Positions 6,226 to 6,330 of a stretch of DNA of 6,330 bases are shown piece by piece. The notes under the pieces were generated by a model. The model was not told where the DNA came from, did no database searches, and saw only the letters and a program-made list of their open reading frames with translations. The position numbers and the translations under genes were made by a program. The stretch's first letter is position 1. Every line of letters begins with the position of its first letter. Origin of the DNA: an uncultured Bacteroidota bacterium (GTDB lineage Bacteria > Bacteroidota > Bacteroidia > Bacteroidales > SZUA-534); NCBI GenBank assembly GCA_937899145.1, contig CALBPW010000055.1, positions 1 to 6,330 of the forward strand, written 5' to 3'.

Positions 6226-6250
6226 TTAATAATTATTTTAATCAGATATA

Positions 6251-6278
6251 TTATTTTATTTTATTTATTTATTTATTA
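6251..6278. repeat. TTTA/TTTTA simple repeat upstream of RPL10A
   Basis: The stretch is made of TTTTA and TTTA units in tandem, part of a nearly pure A/T region (6212-6318) upstream of RPL10A. Such low-complexity flanks are usual in AT-rich protist genomes and are unlike the bacterial intergenic regions on the left of the window. Confidence 0.6.
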
Positions 6279-6318
6279 AATTTTTTTATTTTTAAATATT
6301 TAAGAAAAAAATGATTAA

Positions 6319-6330
6319 AGATCGGAAGAG
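6319..6330 (+). other. Illumina TruSeq adapter remnant at the contig end
   Basis: AGATCGGAAGAG equals the first 12 bases of the standard Illumina TruSeq adapter and ends exactly at the last base of the window. It is GC-richer than its surroundings. This is untrimmed library sequence, not genome, and should be removed. Confidence 0.93.

Noticed and set aside
5646..6229. Plus-strand open frames opposite RPL10A (5646-5852, 5990-6229)
   Set aside because: RPL10A homology covers the minus strand from end to end, so these are complementary-strand shadows.
1..6330. A novel defence, mobile or CRISPR-like system
   Set aside because: No repeat-spacer array, recombinase, toxin-antitoxin pair or phage gene is visible; the odd content is explained better by a chimeric contig.

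Overview
The window is an AT-rich contig that appears to join DNA from two organisms. Positions 1 to about 5365 look bacterial, most likely Bacteroidota (Bacteroidales-like). DnaX there has the FIVSARKYRP start and overall wording typical of that phylum. Start codons are preceded by A-rich leaders rather than Shine-Dalgarno motifs, and several genes have TTG/TAnnTTTG-type promoter candidates. Positions from about 5380 to the end look eukaryotic: the only clear gene is a cytosolic 60S ribosomal protein L10a (uL1), a family that ordinary bacteria do not carry in this form. The last 12 bases match the start of the Illumina TruSeq adapter, so the right end is sequencing-library sequence and not genome.

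Bacterial part, left to right. A small gene (116-361) encodes an 81-residue protein with a strongly acidic Asp/Ser tail. It is followed by a good intrinsic terminator (395-430) and a second imperfect hairpin (441-473). Next is a 740-residue membrane-anchored AsmA/DUF748-type envelope protein (575-2797). It converges on a BASS-family sodium-coupled transporter on the minus strand (2877-3818). The transporter is divergent from dnaX (start 4102, plus strand), which encodes the DNA polymerase III clamp-loader subunit. The dnaX frame closes at 5214 just after a run of ten A. A -1 shift on that run opens a low-complexity tail like the tau linker, as in gamma/tau-producing dnaX genes. The tail then runs into the junction, so the tau C-terminal domains are missing. 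These genes do not form one pathway; they are ordinary chromosomal housekeeping and envelope genes in separate transcription units.

Eukaryotic part. RPL10A lies on the minus strand (5552-6211), is intronless and uses standard stop codons. A TCATTT element gives a predicted 12-nt leader, and a TAAA lies just past the stop. Both fit the compact gene signals of trichomonads (parabasalids), although such short motifs are weak evidence in AT-rich DNA. A gut sample, or a protist cell with its bacterial symbionts, would explain both DNA types. A ligation, amplification or assembly chimera is far more likely than gene transfer. I found no CRISPR array, tRNA, rRNA, insertion sequence or phage gene.
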